64,000 nt of DNA from an uncultured Prevotellaceae bacterium (GTDB lineage Bacteria > Bacteroidota > Bacteroidia > Bacteroidales > Bacteroidaceae): contig CACXJZ010000014.1 of the NCBI GenBank assembly GCA_902768105.1, positions 439 to 64,438 on the forward strand, given 5' to 3'. Both the position numbers and the translations under genes were made by a program. The notes under the pieces were generated by a model. It ran no database searches. It was not told the DNA's origin and was given only the letters and a program-made list of their open reading frames with translations. Within the stretch, counting starts at the first letter, position 1. Every line of letters begins with the position of its first letter. Of this stretch, positions 25,272 to 32,416 are shown piece by piece.

Positions 25272-26266
25272 CAGGGTACTTCTACCTTATTGATAATCTT
25301 AGAAACAATCTCCTCGCTCGTCACGTTCGATGCCTCTGCCTCGTAGGTCAGGCCGATGCGGTGGCGCAGCACGTCGTGGGCAACGGCACGCACATCCTCA
25401 GGCACCACGTAACCGCGACGCTTGATGAACGCGTAGGCACGGCTGGCCTTTGCCAGATTGATGGATGCACGGGGCGATCCGCCGAAGGAAATCATGTTCT
25501 TCATGTCCTTCAGGCCGTAGCGGTCAGGATAGCGCGTGGCGAAGACGATGTCGGCAATGTACTGTTCAATCTTCTCGTCCAGATAAACCTCACGCACCAC
25601 CGAGCGGGCACGCAGTATCTCGTCGGCCGTAGTCACGGGTGTGACGGTGGGCAGGGCGCCCTGGATGTTCTCGCGGATAATCTTCTTCTCCTCGTCCAGC
25701 GTCGGGTAGTCAATGACCACCTTCATCATGAAACGGTCGGTCTGCGCCTCGGGCAGCGGGTAGGTTCCCTCCTGCTCAATGGGGTTCTGCGTAGCCATCA
25801 CGAGGAACGGGCTGGGCAACTGGAAGGTCTCGCTACCAATGGTCACCTGCTTCTCCTGCATGGCCTCGAGCAAAGCGCTCTGCACCTTTGCCGGAGCACG
25901 GTTGATTTCGTCGGCCAGCACGAAGTTGGCAAACACAGGACCCTTCTTCACTTGGAACTTCTCGTCCTTCTGCGAATAAATCATCGTACCGATGACGTCG
26001 GCAGGCAAGAGGTCGGGCGTGAACTGTATGCGCGAATACTTCGCGTCAATCAGTTGTGCCAGCGTCTTGATAGCCAGTGTCTTGGCCAGTCCGGGCACAC
26101 CTTCCAGGAGGATATGGCCGTCGCTCAACAGGGAGATGAGCAAGGTGTCAACCAGATGTTTCTGTCCTACAATGACGCGGTCCATGCCCGTCGTCAGGTT
26201 CGTCACGAATGCGCTTTGCTGCTCAATTCGGATATTCAGTTCTCTAATGTCAATAGCTTCTGCCAT
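25271..26266 (-). CDS. MoxR-family AAA+ ATPase
   Basis: 331 residues, ATG 26266. Walker A LLEGVPGLAKT at about 53-63, ADVIGTMIY, Walker B FVLADEINRAPAKVQSALLEAMQE, sensor 1 ATQNPIEQEGTYPLPEAQTDRF, and the C-terminal lid with GGSPRASINLAKASRAYAF. MoxR ATPases act as chaperones that activate VWA-domain partners; here those partners (DUF58, BatA, BatB) are encoded directly downstream in the same operon. It is the first gene of the operon and carries two perfect dyads across its promoter (26290-26338). Confidence 0.95.
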   Translation of the reverse strand: MAEAIDIRELNIRIEQQSAFVTNLTTGMDRVIVGQKHLVDTLLISLLSDGHILLEGVPGLAKTLAIKTLAQLIDAKYSRIQFTPDLLPADVIGTMIYSQKDEKFQVKKGPVFANFVLADEINRAPAKVQSALLEAMQEKQVTIGSETFQLPSPFLVMATQNPIEQEGTYPLPEAQTDRFMMKVVIDYPTLDEEKKIIRENIQGALPTVTPVTTADEILRARSVVREVYLDEKIEQYIADIVFATRYPDRYGLKDMKNMISFGGSPRASINLAKASRAYAFIKRRGYVVPEDVRAVAHDVLRHRIGLTYEAEASNVTSEEIVSKIINKVEVP

Positions 26267-26289
26267 AGTTATAAATTTGTTTATTTTTG

Positions 26290-26338
26290 TTTTGCACGTG
26301 CAAAAGTACGCAATTTGCCCGTTATAAGAGCAAATTGC
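26290..26338 (-). promoter_or_regulatory. Bat operon promoter with two perfect dyads
   Basis: The minus-strand -7 box TACTTTTG is at 26301-26308. TTTTGCACGTGCAAAA (26290-26305) is a perfect 16-base palindrome covering the box and the expected transcription start. GCAATTTGC (26310-26318) and GCAAATTGC (26330-26338) are a perfect 9-bp inverted repeat covering the spacer and -33 region. Both are well placed to bind a repressor or redox-type regulator. Confidence 0.65.
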
Positions 26339-26378
26339 GAATGTAATAAATATTAAATCATCTAAAAGTCTTTAAAGG

Positions 26379-27497
26379 CTACTTCTTTTTCTTCTTCCAC
26401 TCCAGCTTGGGAATCATGACTATTTGGCCTTCTTTCAGGTCGGCATTCGACTTGATGCCGTTATATACTTCGATGTAGCACTCCATGCCTGCTCCCAGCG
26501 TGCGCTTGGCAATGCGGGCAGTCGTTTCACCGGGCTTCACCGTCACCGTAAAGTCGTCACCTATAATGCGATAGGCGCCGTGCTTCACGCGGGGGTCCAT
26601 CTCGGCATATTTGTCAGGCGCTGGCTCTGGCTTGGGCTCTGGAGCTGCCTCTGATGCAGGTTCAGTCACGGGTTCTGTCACAGGTTGCTCCTCAACCACT
26701 ATTGTTGTCGTGTCAATGGCTGTGGTGTCCACTGCCGCGGTATCAATGACCGCCGTATCAGGAACAACGGCAACGGCCGTTGAGTCTGCCGCAACAATCT
26801 GCTGGCCTTTCTTCAGTCCGAAGTAGTAGCCGCCGCCGGCCGATGCTGCCATCAGCAAGAGCACGCCTATCACGCCCAGCACCCACTTCCAGGTATTGCT
26901 GCCTTCGGGTTCTTCCGGCTCTTCCGGGGTTTCCGGAGTTTCCGGAGTTTCAGGAGTTACAGGGATATTCGGAGCCTTTGGTTTCGGCTCTTCCGGGGAT
27001 TCCGGGATATTCGGAGCCTCTGGCTCTACAGCAGTCATCAGCGTCACAGGTTCAGTCTTTGGCTCAGGCTGTGGCTCGGGCTTTGGTTCCGGCACCACCG
27101 GAGTTTCCGGAATTTCTGGAATTTCCGGGACTTCCGCGCTTTCCAGACTTTCCGGAGCATCCTCCTCAAAATCCACGCCCTCGTTGAGTACCACGGTTTC
27201 GAACTGCGAGAAGGGCTTGTTCACCAGCTCTTTCATCGTGGCGTCAGGTGTAAAGGAAATCTTGTCGTGGCCGGCAATGGTCACGCGCTCGCCTGTAGAG
27301 ACGCTCACACTCTCACGCGCACCAACGCCCACAATCTTGAACGTGCCCAGTCCGCGCACCTTTACCTGGCCGTCGCGCTCCAGACCTTCACGAATAACGC
27401 TGAACACAGTAGCGGCAAAGCGCTCTGCATCGCGGACCTTCAGGCCGTTCCGCTGTACGAGTATGGAGGCAATCTCCTGTATGGTCTTCTTTCCCAT
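26379..27497 (-). CDS. HU-type DNA-binding domain, transmembrane helix and LysM domain in one protein
   Basis: 372 residues. Residues 1-95 are an HU/IHF-like domain (IASILVQRNGLKVRDAERFAATVFSVI, VKVRGLGTFKIV, then a divergent arm region). Residues 110-200 are rich in proline and glutamate with ETPETPE and PEPKPEP repeats. A single helix is at 202-227 (WKWVLGVIGVLLLMAASAGGGYYFGL), then a low-complexity D/T/A and P/E segment, and a LysM-like domain at about 313-365 (FTVTVKPGETTARIAKRTLG ... VYNGIKSNADLKEGQIVMIPK). With no signal peptide, the HU end should face the cytoplasm and LysM the periplasm, so the protein could tether DNA to peptidoglycan. It follows a stand-alone HU gene with a TAATG overlap. 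Confidence 0.9.
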   Translation of the reverse strand: MGKKTIQEIASILVQRNGLKVRDAERFAATVFSVIREGLERDGQVKVRGLGTFKIVGVGARESVSVSTGERVTIAGHDKISFTPDATMKELVNKPFSQFETVVLNEGVDFEEDAPESLESAEVPEIPEIPETPVVPEPKPEPQPEPKTEPVTLMTAVEPEAPNIPESPEEPKPKAPNIPVTPETPETPETPEEPEEPEGSNTWKWVLGVIGVLLLMAASAGGGYYFGLKKGQQIVAADSTAVAVVPDTAVIDTAAVDTTAIDTTTIVVEEQPVTEPVTEPASEAAPEPKPEPAPDKYAEMDPRVKHGAYRIIGDDFTVTVKPGETTARIAKRTLGAGMECYIEVYNGIKSNADLKEGQIVMIPKLEWKKKKK

Positions 27498-27784
27498 TAC
27501 TCATCCCCTCCTTTCTTCAGTTGGTCTTTCCACGTGGCACTCGGCTTGAAGCCCAAGACCAGTTTGGGCGGTACCAGCATGCGCTGGCCAGTTGCGGGGT
27601 TCACCATAATGCGTTCCATCTTCTTCTTCACTTCAAACGTTCCGAAGTTGGCAACGGTTACCGCGTTGTCTTCCAGGAAGCTGTCGCTCATGGCGTTCAC
27701 GAGGTTGGTCACCAGCCGTTGCGTGTCGCTGGTGCTGTAGCCCATCCGGGCTGAGAGCTCGCTGATAAATTCCTTGTTATTCAT
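27497..27784 (-). CDS. HU-family DNA-binding protein
   Basis: 95 residues. NKEFISELSARMGYSTSDTQRLVTNLVNAM at the N-terminus is the dimerisation helices, NFGTFEVKKKMERIMVNPATGQRMLVPPKLVLGFKP the saddle and DNA-contacting arm with the conserved NPxTG. Length is typical of HU/IHF. Its stop overlaps the HU-LysM ATG and it starts 2 bases after rimO, so ftsY-rimO-HU-HU/LysM read as one unit. It could heterodimerise with the HU domain of its neighbour; this is inference. Confidence 0.93.
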   Translation of the reverse strand: MNNKEFISELSARMGYSTSDTQRLVTNLVNAMSDSFLEDNAVTVANFGTFEVKKKMERIMVNPATGQRMLVPPKLVLGFKPSATWKDQLKKGGDE

Positions 27785-27786
27785 AT

Positions 27787-29127
27787 TTATATATTGGTCG
27801 TTGCGTATAAGTCAAACTCTTCCGAATCGTTTATTCTCGCGTCGTAGAACTGCCCTATAGTCAGCCCCTCAGCGGCAGGAATCAGCACCTCGGGATCAAC
27901 CTCGGGCGAACTCTGCTCCGTGCGGCCTATGTAGTAGTCGCCCTCCTGGCGGTCAACGATGACGCGCATCACCTGACCCACCTTCGCAGCCTCCAGTTCG
28001 GCGGCTATCTGCTGCTGTACGCGCATCAGACGGTCCAGACGTGCTTGCTTCACCTCCTCAGGCACATCGTCCTGATAGAGCTTGGCCGAGGGCGTGCCGT
28101 CCTCCTCAGAGTAGGCAAAGGCACCCATGCGCTCGAAGCGTGCCCACTTCACAAACGCCACCAGCTCGCGGAAGTCGTCGTCGGTCTCGCCAGGGAAACC
28201 CACCATCAGCGTCGTGCGCAGGCAGATGCCCGGCACCTCGCGACGCATAGTCTCAATGAGGTCGTAGGTCTCCTGCTTGGTGAAGTGGCGCTGCATGCGT
28301 TCCAGCACGGGGTCGCTGATGTGCTGCAGGGCTATGTCGAGGTACTTGCACACATTTTTCTTCTCACGCATCACGCGCAGCAGGTCCATCGGGAAATGTG
28401 CCGGATAGGCATAGTGCAGTCGTATCCACTCCACGCCCTCAATGTCCGACATTTTCTCCACCAGCTCGGCAATGTGCTGCCGACCGTCAATGTCGATGCC
28501 GTAGTATGTCAGCTCCTGGGCTATCACCTGAAACTCCTTGACGCCCTGACTGACCAGCCAGTGCACCTCGTCGAGTATCTCCTGCATCGGACGGCTCCTG
28601 TGCCTGCCGGTAATAATAGGTATGGCGCAGTAGGCGCAATGCCTGTCGCAGCCCTCCGCAATCTTCAGGTACGCGTAGTGCGAGGGGGTGGTCAAATGGC
28701 GAGCCCCACCAAACCTCCCCAAAAGGGGAGGCTCACTAACAGGCTCCGTAGGAAAGTCACTCCTTTTGGAGGGATTTAGGGAGGCTAATAGTTCCTCATA
28801 GTTGAACTTCCCGTACCAGCCGTCCACCTCGGGAATTTCCGCCTCCAACTCTGCCAGATAGCGTTCCGACAGGCAGCCCATGACATAGACGCGCTTGACG
28901 CGACCTTCGGCCTTCGCCTGCACAAACTCCAGGATGGTGTTGATGCTTTCCTCTTTCGCGTCGGCAATAAATCCGCAGGTGTTGATGACCACTATCTCGC
29001 CCTCGGGCTGTTCGCTGTCGTGCGCGCAACGGAAGCCGTGCCTTTCGCACAGCCCCATCAGCCGCTCCGAGTCCACCAGATTCTTCGAACAGCCCAGCGT
29101 GATAAAGTCAATCGTCCCCTTATTCAT
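27787..29127 (-). CDS. rimO: Ribosomal protein S12 methylthiotransferase
   Basis: 446 residues. Radical-SAM enzyme that methylthiolates an aspartate of ribosomal protein S12. The N-terminal cluster cysteines are C13 (LGCSKNLVDSE), C51 and C85. The radical SAM cysteines are C160, C164 and C167 (EGCDRHCAYCAIP), and a TRAM domain ends the protein. Between the N-terminal domain and HLTTPSHYAYLKIAEGCD lies an unusual stretch, residues about 114-144 (ASLNPSKRSDFPTEPVSEPP and LLGRFGGAR). It is encoded by repeat DNA at 28702-28790. The frame is intact, so the gene is probably functional with an extended inter-domain loop. Confidence 0.95.
   Translation of the reverse strand: MNKGTIDFITLGCSKNLVDSERLMGLCERHGFRCAHDSEQPEGEIVVINTCGFIADAKEESINTILEFVQAKAEGRVKRVYVMGCLSERYLAELEAEIPEVDGWYGKFNYEELLASLNPSKRSDFPTEPVSEPPLLGRFGGARHLTTPSHYAYLKIAEGCDRHCAYCAIPIITGRHRSRPMQEILDEVHWLVSQGVKEFQVIAQELTYYGIDIDGRQHIAELVEKMSDIEGVEWIRLHYAYPAHFPMDLLRVMREKKNVCKYLDIALQHISDPVLERMQRHFTKQETYDLIETMRREVPGICLRTTLMVGFPGETDDDFRELVAFVKWARFERMGAFAYSEEDGTPSAKLYQDDVPEEVKQARLDRLMRVQQQIAAELEAAKVGQVMRVIVDRQEGDYYIGRTEQSSPEVDPEVLIPAAEGLTIGQFYDARINDSEEFDLYATTNI
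28702..28790. repeat. CCTCCCC/GGGGAGG repeat inserted in frame inside rimO
   Basis: In the coding direction, GAGCCTCCCC-TTTT-GGGGAGGTTTGGTGGGGCT (complement of 28702-28733) matches the intergenic copy at 30200-30230 and the minus strand of 2545-2584. It is preceded in the coding direction by a second repeat-like piece with CCCTCCAAAAGGAG (about 28760-28780). Confidence 0.8.
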
Positions 29128-29134
29128 TGGTTAG

Positions 29135-29165
29135 CAGTAGCAAATTCTTCACTCTTAACTCTTCA
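29135..29165. repeat. TTCACTCTTAACTCTTCACTTT simple repeat between ftsY and rimO
   Basis: Imperfect units of CTTCACTCTTAA just after, and touching, the ftsY stop codon. The same simple repeat recurs at 39764, 56600 and 56704. Confidence 0.6.
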
Positions 29166-30114
29166 CTTTAAACAGCGAGTCCACGAACTCCCTGCGGTCA
29201 AAGAGCTGCAGGTCCTCCATACCCTCGCCCAGTCCGATGTACTTCACGGGCACCTTCAGCTGGTCTGAGATGCCGATAACCACACCGCCCTTGGCCGTAC
29301 CGTCGAGCTTCGTGATGGCCAGACTGGTTATCTGCGTCACAGCCGAGAACTGCTTGGCCTGCTCAAAGGCGTTCTGACCTGTAGAGCCGTCGAGCACGAG
29401 CATCACCTCGTCGGGAGCCTCGGGCAGCACCTTCTTCATCACGTCCTTGATCTTCTTCAGCTCGTTCATCAGGCCCACCTTGTTGTGCAGACGGCCAGCC
29501 GTGTCAATGAGCACCACGTCGGCATCATTGGCCTTCGCGCTCTGCAGCGTGTCGAAAGCAACGCTCGCAGGGTCGCTGCCCATCTGCTGCTTCACCACAG
29601 GCACACCTACCCGTTCGCCCCAGATGCACAACTGCTCCACGGCAGCGGCACGGAACGTGTCGGCAGCGCCCAGATAGACCTTCTTGCCGGCCTGCTTGAA
29701 CTGCCACGCCAGCTTGCCTATGGTCGTCGTCTTGCCCACGCCGTTCACGCCAACCACCAGGATGACGTACGGCTTGTGGTCGCTGGGGATGTCCCAGTCG
29801 GCATTGTCCTCGCTATTATTTTCGGCAAGCAGCGCAGCAATCTCATCGCGCAGTATGCCGTTCAGCTCACTCGTCGAGACGTACTTGTCGCGAGCCACGC
29901 GCTCCTCAATCCTCTTGATGACCTTCAGCGTCGTGTCAACGCCTACATCGCTGGTAATCAGCACCTCCTCGAGGTCGTCGAGCACCTCGTCATCTACCTT
30001 CGACTTGCCCGCAACGGCACGCGCCAGCTTGTCAAACACCGAGGTCTTGGTCTTCTCCAAGCCCTTGTCAAGCGTCTCTTTCTTGTTCTTATTAAAAAAT
30101 CCGAATATTCCCAT
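29155..30114 (-). CDS. ftsY: Signal recognition particle receptor FtsY
   Basis: 319 residues from ATG 30114 (MGIFGFFNKNKKETLDKGLEKTK). The frame stays open upstream but only into repeat and promoter DNA. GTPase that docks SRP-ribosome complexes at the membrane. N domain about 20-100; G domain with P-loop GVNGVGKTTTIGKLA (122-136), DTFRAAAVEQL, DTAGRLHNKVGLM, TKLDGTAKGGVV, and C-terminal YIGLGEGMEDLQLFDRREFVDSLF. It lacks the long acidic A domain of Escherichia coli FtsY, as expected for this phylum. First gene of the operon with rimO and the HU genes. Confidence 0.96.
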   Translation of the reverse strand: MGIFGFFNKNKKETLDKGLEKTKTSVFDKLARAVAGKSKVDDEVLDDLEEVLITSDVGVDTTLKVIKRIEERVARDKYVSTSELNGILRDEIAALLAENNSEDNADWDIPSDHKPYVILVVGVNGVGKTTTIGKLAWQFKQAGKKVYLGAADTFRAAAVEQLCIWGERVGVPVVKQQMGSDPASVAFDTLQSAKANDADVVLIDTAGRLHNKVGLMNELKKIKDVMKKVLPEAPDEVMLVLDGSTGQNAFEQAKQFSAVTQITSLAITKLDGTAKGGVVIGISDQLKVPVKYIGLGEGMEDLQLFDRREFVDSLFKVKS

Positions 30115-30133
30115 AACAAACAATTTGAGGGGA

Positions 30134-30141
30134 CAAAGGTA
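30134..30141 (-). promoter_or_regulatory. Promoter for ftsY-rimO-HU-HU/LysM
   Basis: Minus-strand -7 box TACCTTTG, 19 nt before the ftsY ATG. Confidence 0.7.
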
Positions 30142-30186
30142 GTGCAAATCGAGCGAAATACAAAATAAATAGCAATTTATTTTCAT

Positions 30187-30275
30187 CACGCCACAAAAAA
30201 GCCTCCCCATCGGGGAGGTCTGGTAGGGCTAGGTCCTAGGACTTCCTAGGTTCGCCTAAAAGATAGCCTAGGTCA
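30187..30275. repeat. Intergenic composite repeat: CCTCCCC hairpin followed by CCTAGG element
   Basis: GCCTCCCC-ATC-GGGGAGG (30201-30217) continues TCTGGTAGGGCT, matching the core of the rimO insert. It is directly followed by CCTAGG at 30235, 30245 and 30267 in the arrangement also found inside cbiB. The rest of the 424-bp gap between ftsY and the next gene (30276-30486) shows no gene I can support. Confidence 0.75.
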
Positions 30276-30486
30276 CATCGTTTTTTTAATTGGAACAACT
30301 GGAACTGGAACACTCAAGCCGCTACTTCACTCACACTTCCCCTACAAGGCCATTGAGTGTCTCACGGAGTTCGTTGCAATAAAGTCAACTAACAAAAAAT
30401 GGACAGGTCTCGGAGTGAGGCTTGCCCATTGTAAGGGATTGGGAATAAAAATGTGGAAATTATTTCGTGGAATGGGGAATTATATG

Positions 30487-30494
30487 TAATTTTG
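30487..30494 (+). promoter_or_regulatory. Promoter for the secreted protein at 30539
   Basis: -7 box TAATTTTG, 44 nt before the ATG. Confidence 0.65.
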
Positions 30495-30538
30495 CAGGCG
30501 AAAGTTCAATCATTTAAAAATCTAAATTAAAACCAAGT

Positions 30539-31261
30539 ATGAAAAAGTTTTTTGCAATGGTAGCCATGATGGCTATGACGCTTGCGGCTAATGCCCAAGG
30601 CAACGAAGAACAAAGCCCATGGGCCGACGGACTGGATGTGAAGATTGCCGCCGAGGCTGGAAAGTTCACCCTGACAGCGGACGGTCAGGACCCTCTGACC
30701 ATTGCCATCAACAAACAGACCCGCGCAAAGAAGGGGGACATTGTACTGCTTCTGGATGGTAAGCAGCTCACTTACGCTATCGTGAAAGATGCCGCAAACC
30801 CGCAGAAGCCCAAGGTCGTGCTGCTGAACCGCGAGTATGAGGACAATGAAAACGGCACACCGAAGGTGGAAACCACAGAGCTGGAGCCAGGCACATTCAA
30901 CGTCGTGAAAGCCGGCGTCATGGCTCCTGGTGCGCGTATTGCAGCGAAGAGCAGCAACGGCAAATGGCTCTTCGGCAAGATGGTGGCTGAGAAAGACGGC
31001 AACGTGCTCGTGCTGCTGAACGGCAGCTGGCCGAAGGTTCAGTCCTACAAGAAAGCCGATGTGAAGATGCTACCCCTGAAGGAGAATCTGAAGGCAGGAG
31101 ACGAGGTGCTGATGAACCGTGCGAAATTCGCTGCTCTTACCATGAGCGGCTACAAGGTGAAGAAGGTTGACGCTGCCCTGGGTCGCGTGTGGATTACCTT
31201 CGAGGCATCGGGCTCGCTAAAGATCATGAGTATCGTTGACGTGACAAAGGCCGTGAAATGA
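30539..31261 (+). CDS. Secreted protein of unknown function
   Basis: 240 residues. A clear signal peptide (KKFFAMVAMMAMTLAANA, cut before QGNEEQ) sends it across the inner membrane. No cysteine follows the cut, so it is not a lipoprotein. The rest is rich in lysine, valine and alternating beta-type segments (KFTLTADGQDPLTIAINKQTRAKKGDIVLLLDGKQLTYAIV, GKWLFGKMVAEKDGNVLVLLNGSW), suggesting a small beta-sandwich or repeated beta unit. I do not recognise a family. It stands alone between its own promoter and a terminator. Confidence 0.8.
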   Translation: MKKFFAMVAMMAMTLAANAQGNEEQSPWADGLDVKIAAEAGKFTLTADGQDPLTIAINKQTRAKKGDIVLLLDGKQLTYAIVKDAANPQKPKVVLLNREYEDNENGTPKVETTELEPGTFNVVKAGVMAPGARIAAKSSNGKWLFGKMVAEKDGNVLVLLNGSWPKVQSYKKADVKMLPLKENLKAGDEVLMNRAKFAALTMSGYKVKKVDAALGRVWITFEASGSLKIMSIVDVTKAVK

Positions 31262-31263
31262 CT

Positions 31264-31367
31264 TTTTAGTGACTCCCGCGAAGTGACTAAAAAAAATACC
31301 AAAAGAAAAAGACCAAGCTAAAGTGAACTTTGCTCGGTCTTTTTTCTTGCTTTTAGTGACTCCCGCG
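31264..31367. repeat. 17-bp direct repeat covering the tRNA-Arg 3' end
   Basis: TTTTAGTGACTCCCGCG occurs at 31264-31280 and 31351-31367. The second copy contains the tRNA 3' acceptor end. The 87-bp unit between holds a terminator. It resembles a small attachment-site duplication or a copied tRNA tail. Confidence 0.6.
31306..31347 (+). terminator. Terminator after the secreted protein gene
   Basis: GACCAAGC pairs with GCTCGGTC (one mismatch) and is followed by TTTTTTC. A-rich bases precede the stem, so it may also stop minus-strand transcription from the tRNA. Confidence 0.7.
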
Positions 31368-31430
31368 GGATTCAAACCCACAACCTTCTGATCCGTAGTC
31401 AGATGCTCTATTCAGTTGAGCTAGGGAGCC
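31357..31430 (-). tRNA. tRNA-Arg (ACG)
   Basis: Minus-strand GGCTCCC...GGGAGTC-A acceptor with one G-T pair. The anticodon arm is TCTGA-CTACGGA-TCAGA, giving ACG, and the T-loop TTTGAAT lies in GTGGGTTTGAATCCCGC. No CCA is encoded, unlike the tRNA-Ser gene in this window. Confidence 0.93.
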
Positions 31431-31449
31431 ATTTTCTTATTTGCGGGTG

Positions 31450-31457
31450 CAAAGGTA
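31450..31457 (-). promoter_or_regulatory. Promoter for tRNA-Arg
   Basis: Minus-strand -7 box TACCTTTG, 19 nt before the tRNA 5' end. Confidence 0.7.
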
Positions 31458-31516
31458 AGGAGAAATTTTGTAACCACCAAATATTTTTCGCACTTTTTTC
31501 TCCCTTGCCCCGTTTT

Positions 31517-32395
31517 TTATACAATTATGCGCGTCTTGCGGTAGTTTTCGCGGAACTCAGAGGGGCTACATCCCTTTTTCTTCTTGAAAATTCGGTTGAA
31601 GTTGCTCAGGTTGTTGAACCCGCAGAGATAGCTGATTTCGCTGATGCTCTTAGACGTATCGACAAGCTGTCGGCTGGCAAATCCCAGTCTCAGGTTGATG
31701 ATGTACTCGGAGAGCGTGCGCCCCGTGCGCAGCTTGAAGAAGCGGCTGAAGGCCGAGGGGCTCATGCCTGCAAGGTCGGCCAGTTCGGTCAGTCGCAGCT
31801 CGTCCTGATAATGGTTGGAGATGTAGTTCTTGACCTTGAGCACGCGTCGTGAGTCACTTTCGACGTTGACCTTGGCGAAGCTGCTGGAGGCAAGTGTGCG
31901 TGCCCCGTCCTGACGCGACAGCTCGTAGAGCACGGTGAGGAACTGCTGCACGGCATAGAAGCCGTCTTTGACCTGGCTGATGCCCACGAGGAGCGGATAG
32001 ACGTGCATGATGGCCGAGAGGGGGAAAGCGAGTCCCTTGCGAGCTTCCGTCAGCATGTCGCGGATGCTGCGCATGGGGTTGCTGTCGAAGAATCCTCCCT
32101 CGCGCATGTCAAGGTTAAACTGTATGGTTATCTCGTGAATGTCGGGGCTGCAACACACATGCTGCTCCCAGACGTGCTCAAGGTCGGGCGAAGTAATGAG
32201 CACCAGGTCGTAGTCGTCAATGACCTCGGAGGAGTCGCCCACGGTACGACGCACGCCTGCCCCATGTTCCACAAAGTTCAGCTCAAAGACGTCGTGGTTG
32301 TGGATGGGATAGTTGAATTCCTTCTTGTGGCGGTCAGCGATGTAGAGCACATCGTGACTGCTATGCAGGGGTGTTATTTCGTGGATGATGTCCAT
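31517..32395 (-). CDS. AraC-family transcription regulator
   Basis: 292 residues. N-terminal cupin-like sensor (FNYPIHNHDVFELNFVEHGAG with the HxH...E pattern), C-terminal AraC/XylS DNA-binding domain of about 100 residues with two helix-turn-helices (LRLTELADLAGMSPSAFSRFFKLRTGRTLSEYI and SISEISYLCGFNNLSNFNRIFKKKKGCSPSEFR). It probably senses a small ligand, likely a sugar or metabolite. The target is not shown by context: it is the last gene after dapA, 21 bases downstream, and no carbohydrate cluster is nearby. Confidence 0.93.
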   Translation of the reverse strand: MDIIHEITPLHSSHDVLYIADRHKKEFNYPIHNHDVFELNFVEHGAGVRRTVGDSSEVIDDYDLVLITSPDLEHVWEQHVCCSPDIHEITIQFNLDMREGGFFDSNPMRSIRDMLTEARKGLAFPLSAIMHVYPLLVGISQVKDGFYAVQQFLTVLYELSRQDGARTLASSSFAKVNVESDSRRVLKVKNYISNHYQDELRLTELADLAGMSPSAFSRFFKLRTGRTLSEYIINLRLGFASRQLVDTSKSISEISYLCGFNNLSNFNRIFKKKKGCSPSEFRENYRKTRIIV

Positions 32396-32416
32396 TTGGT
32401 GGTGGAGAGCGGAGGG

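Noticed and set aside
26896..27549. Glycine/serine-rich plus-strand frame with GVSGVSGVSG repeats
   Set aside because: It is the complement of the proline/glutamate-rich spacer of the HU-LysM protein; the repeats are a shadow of ETPETPE codons.
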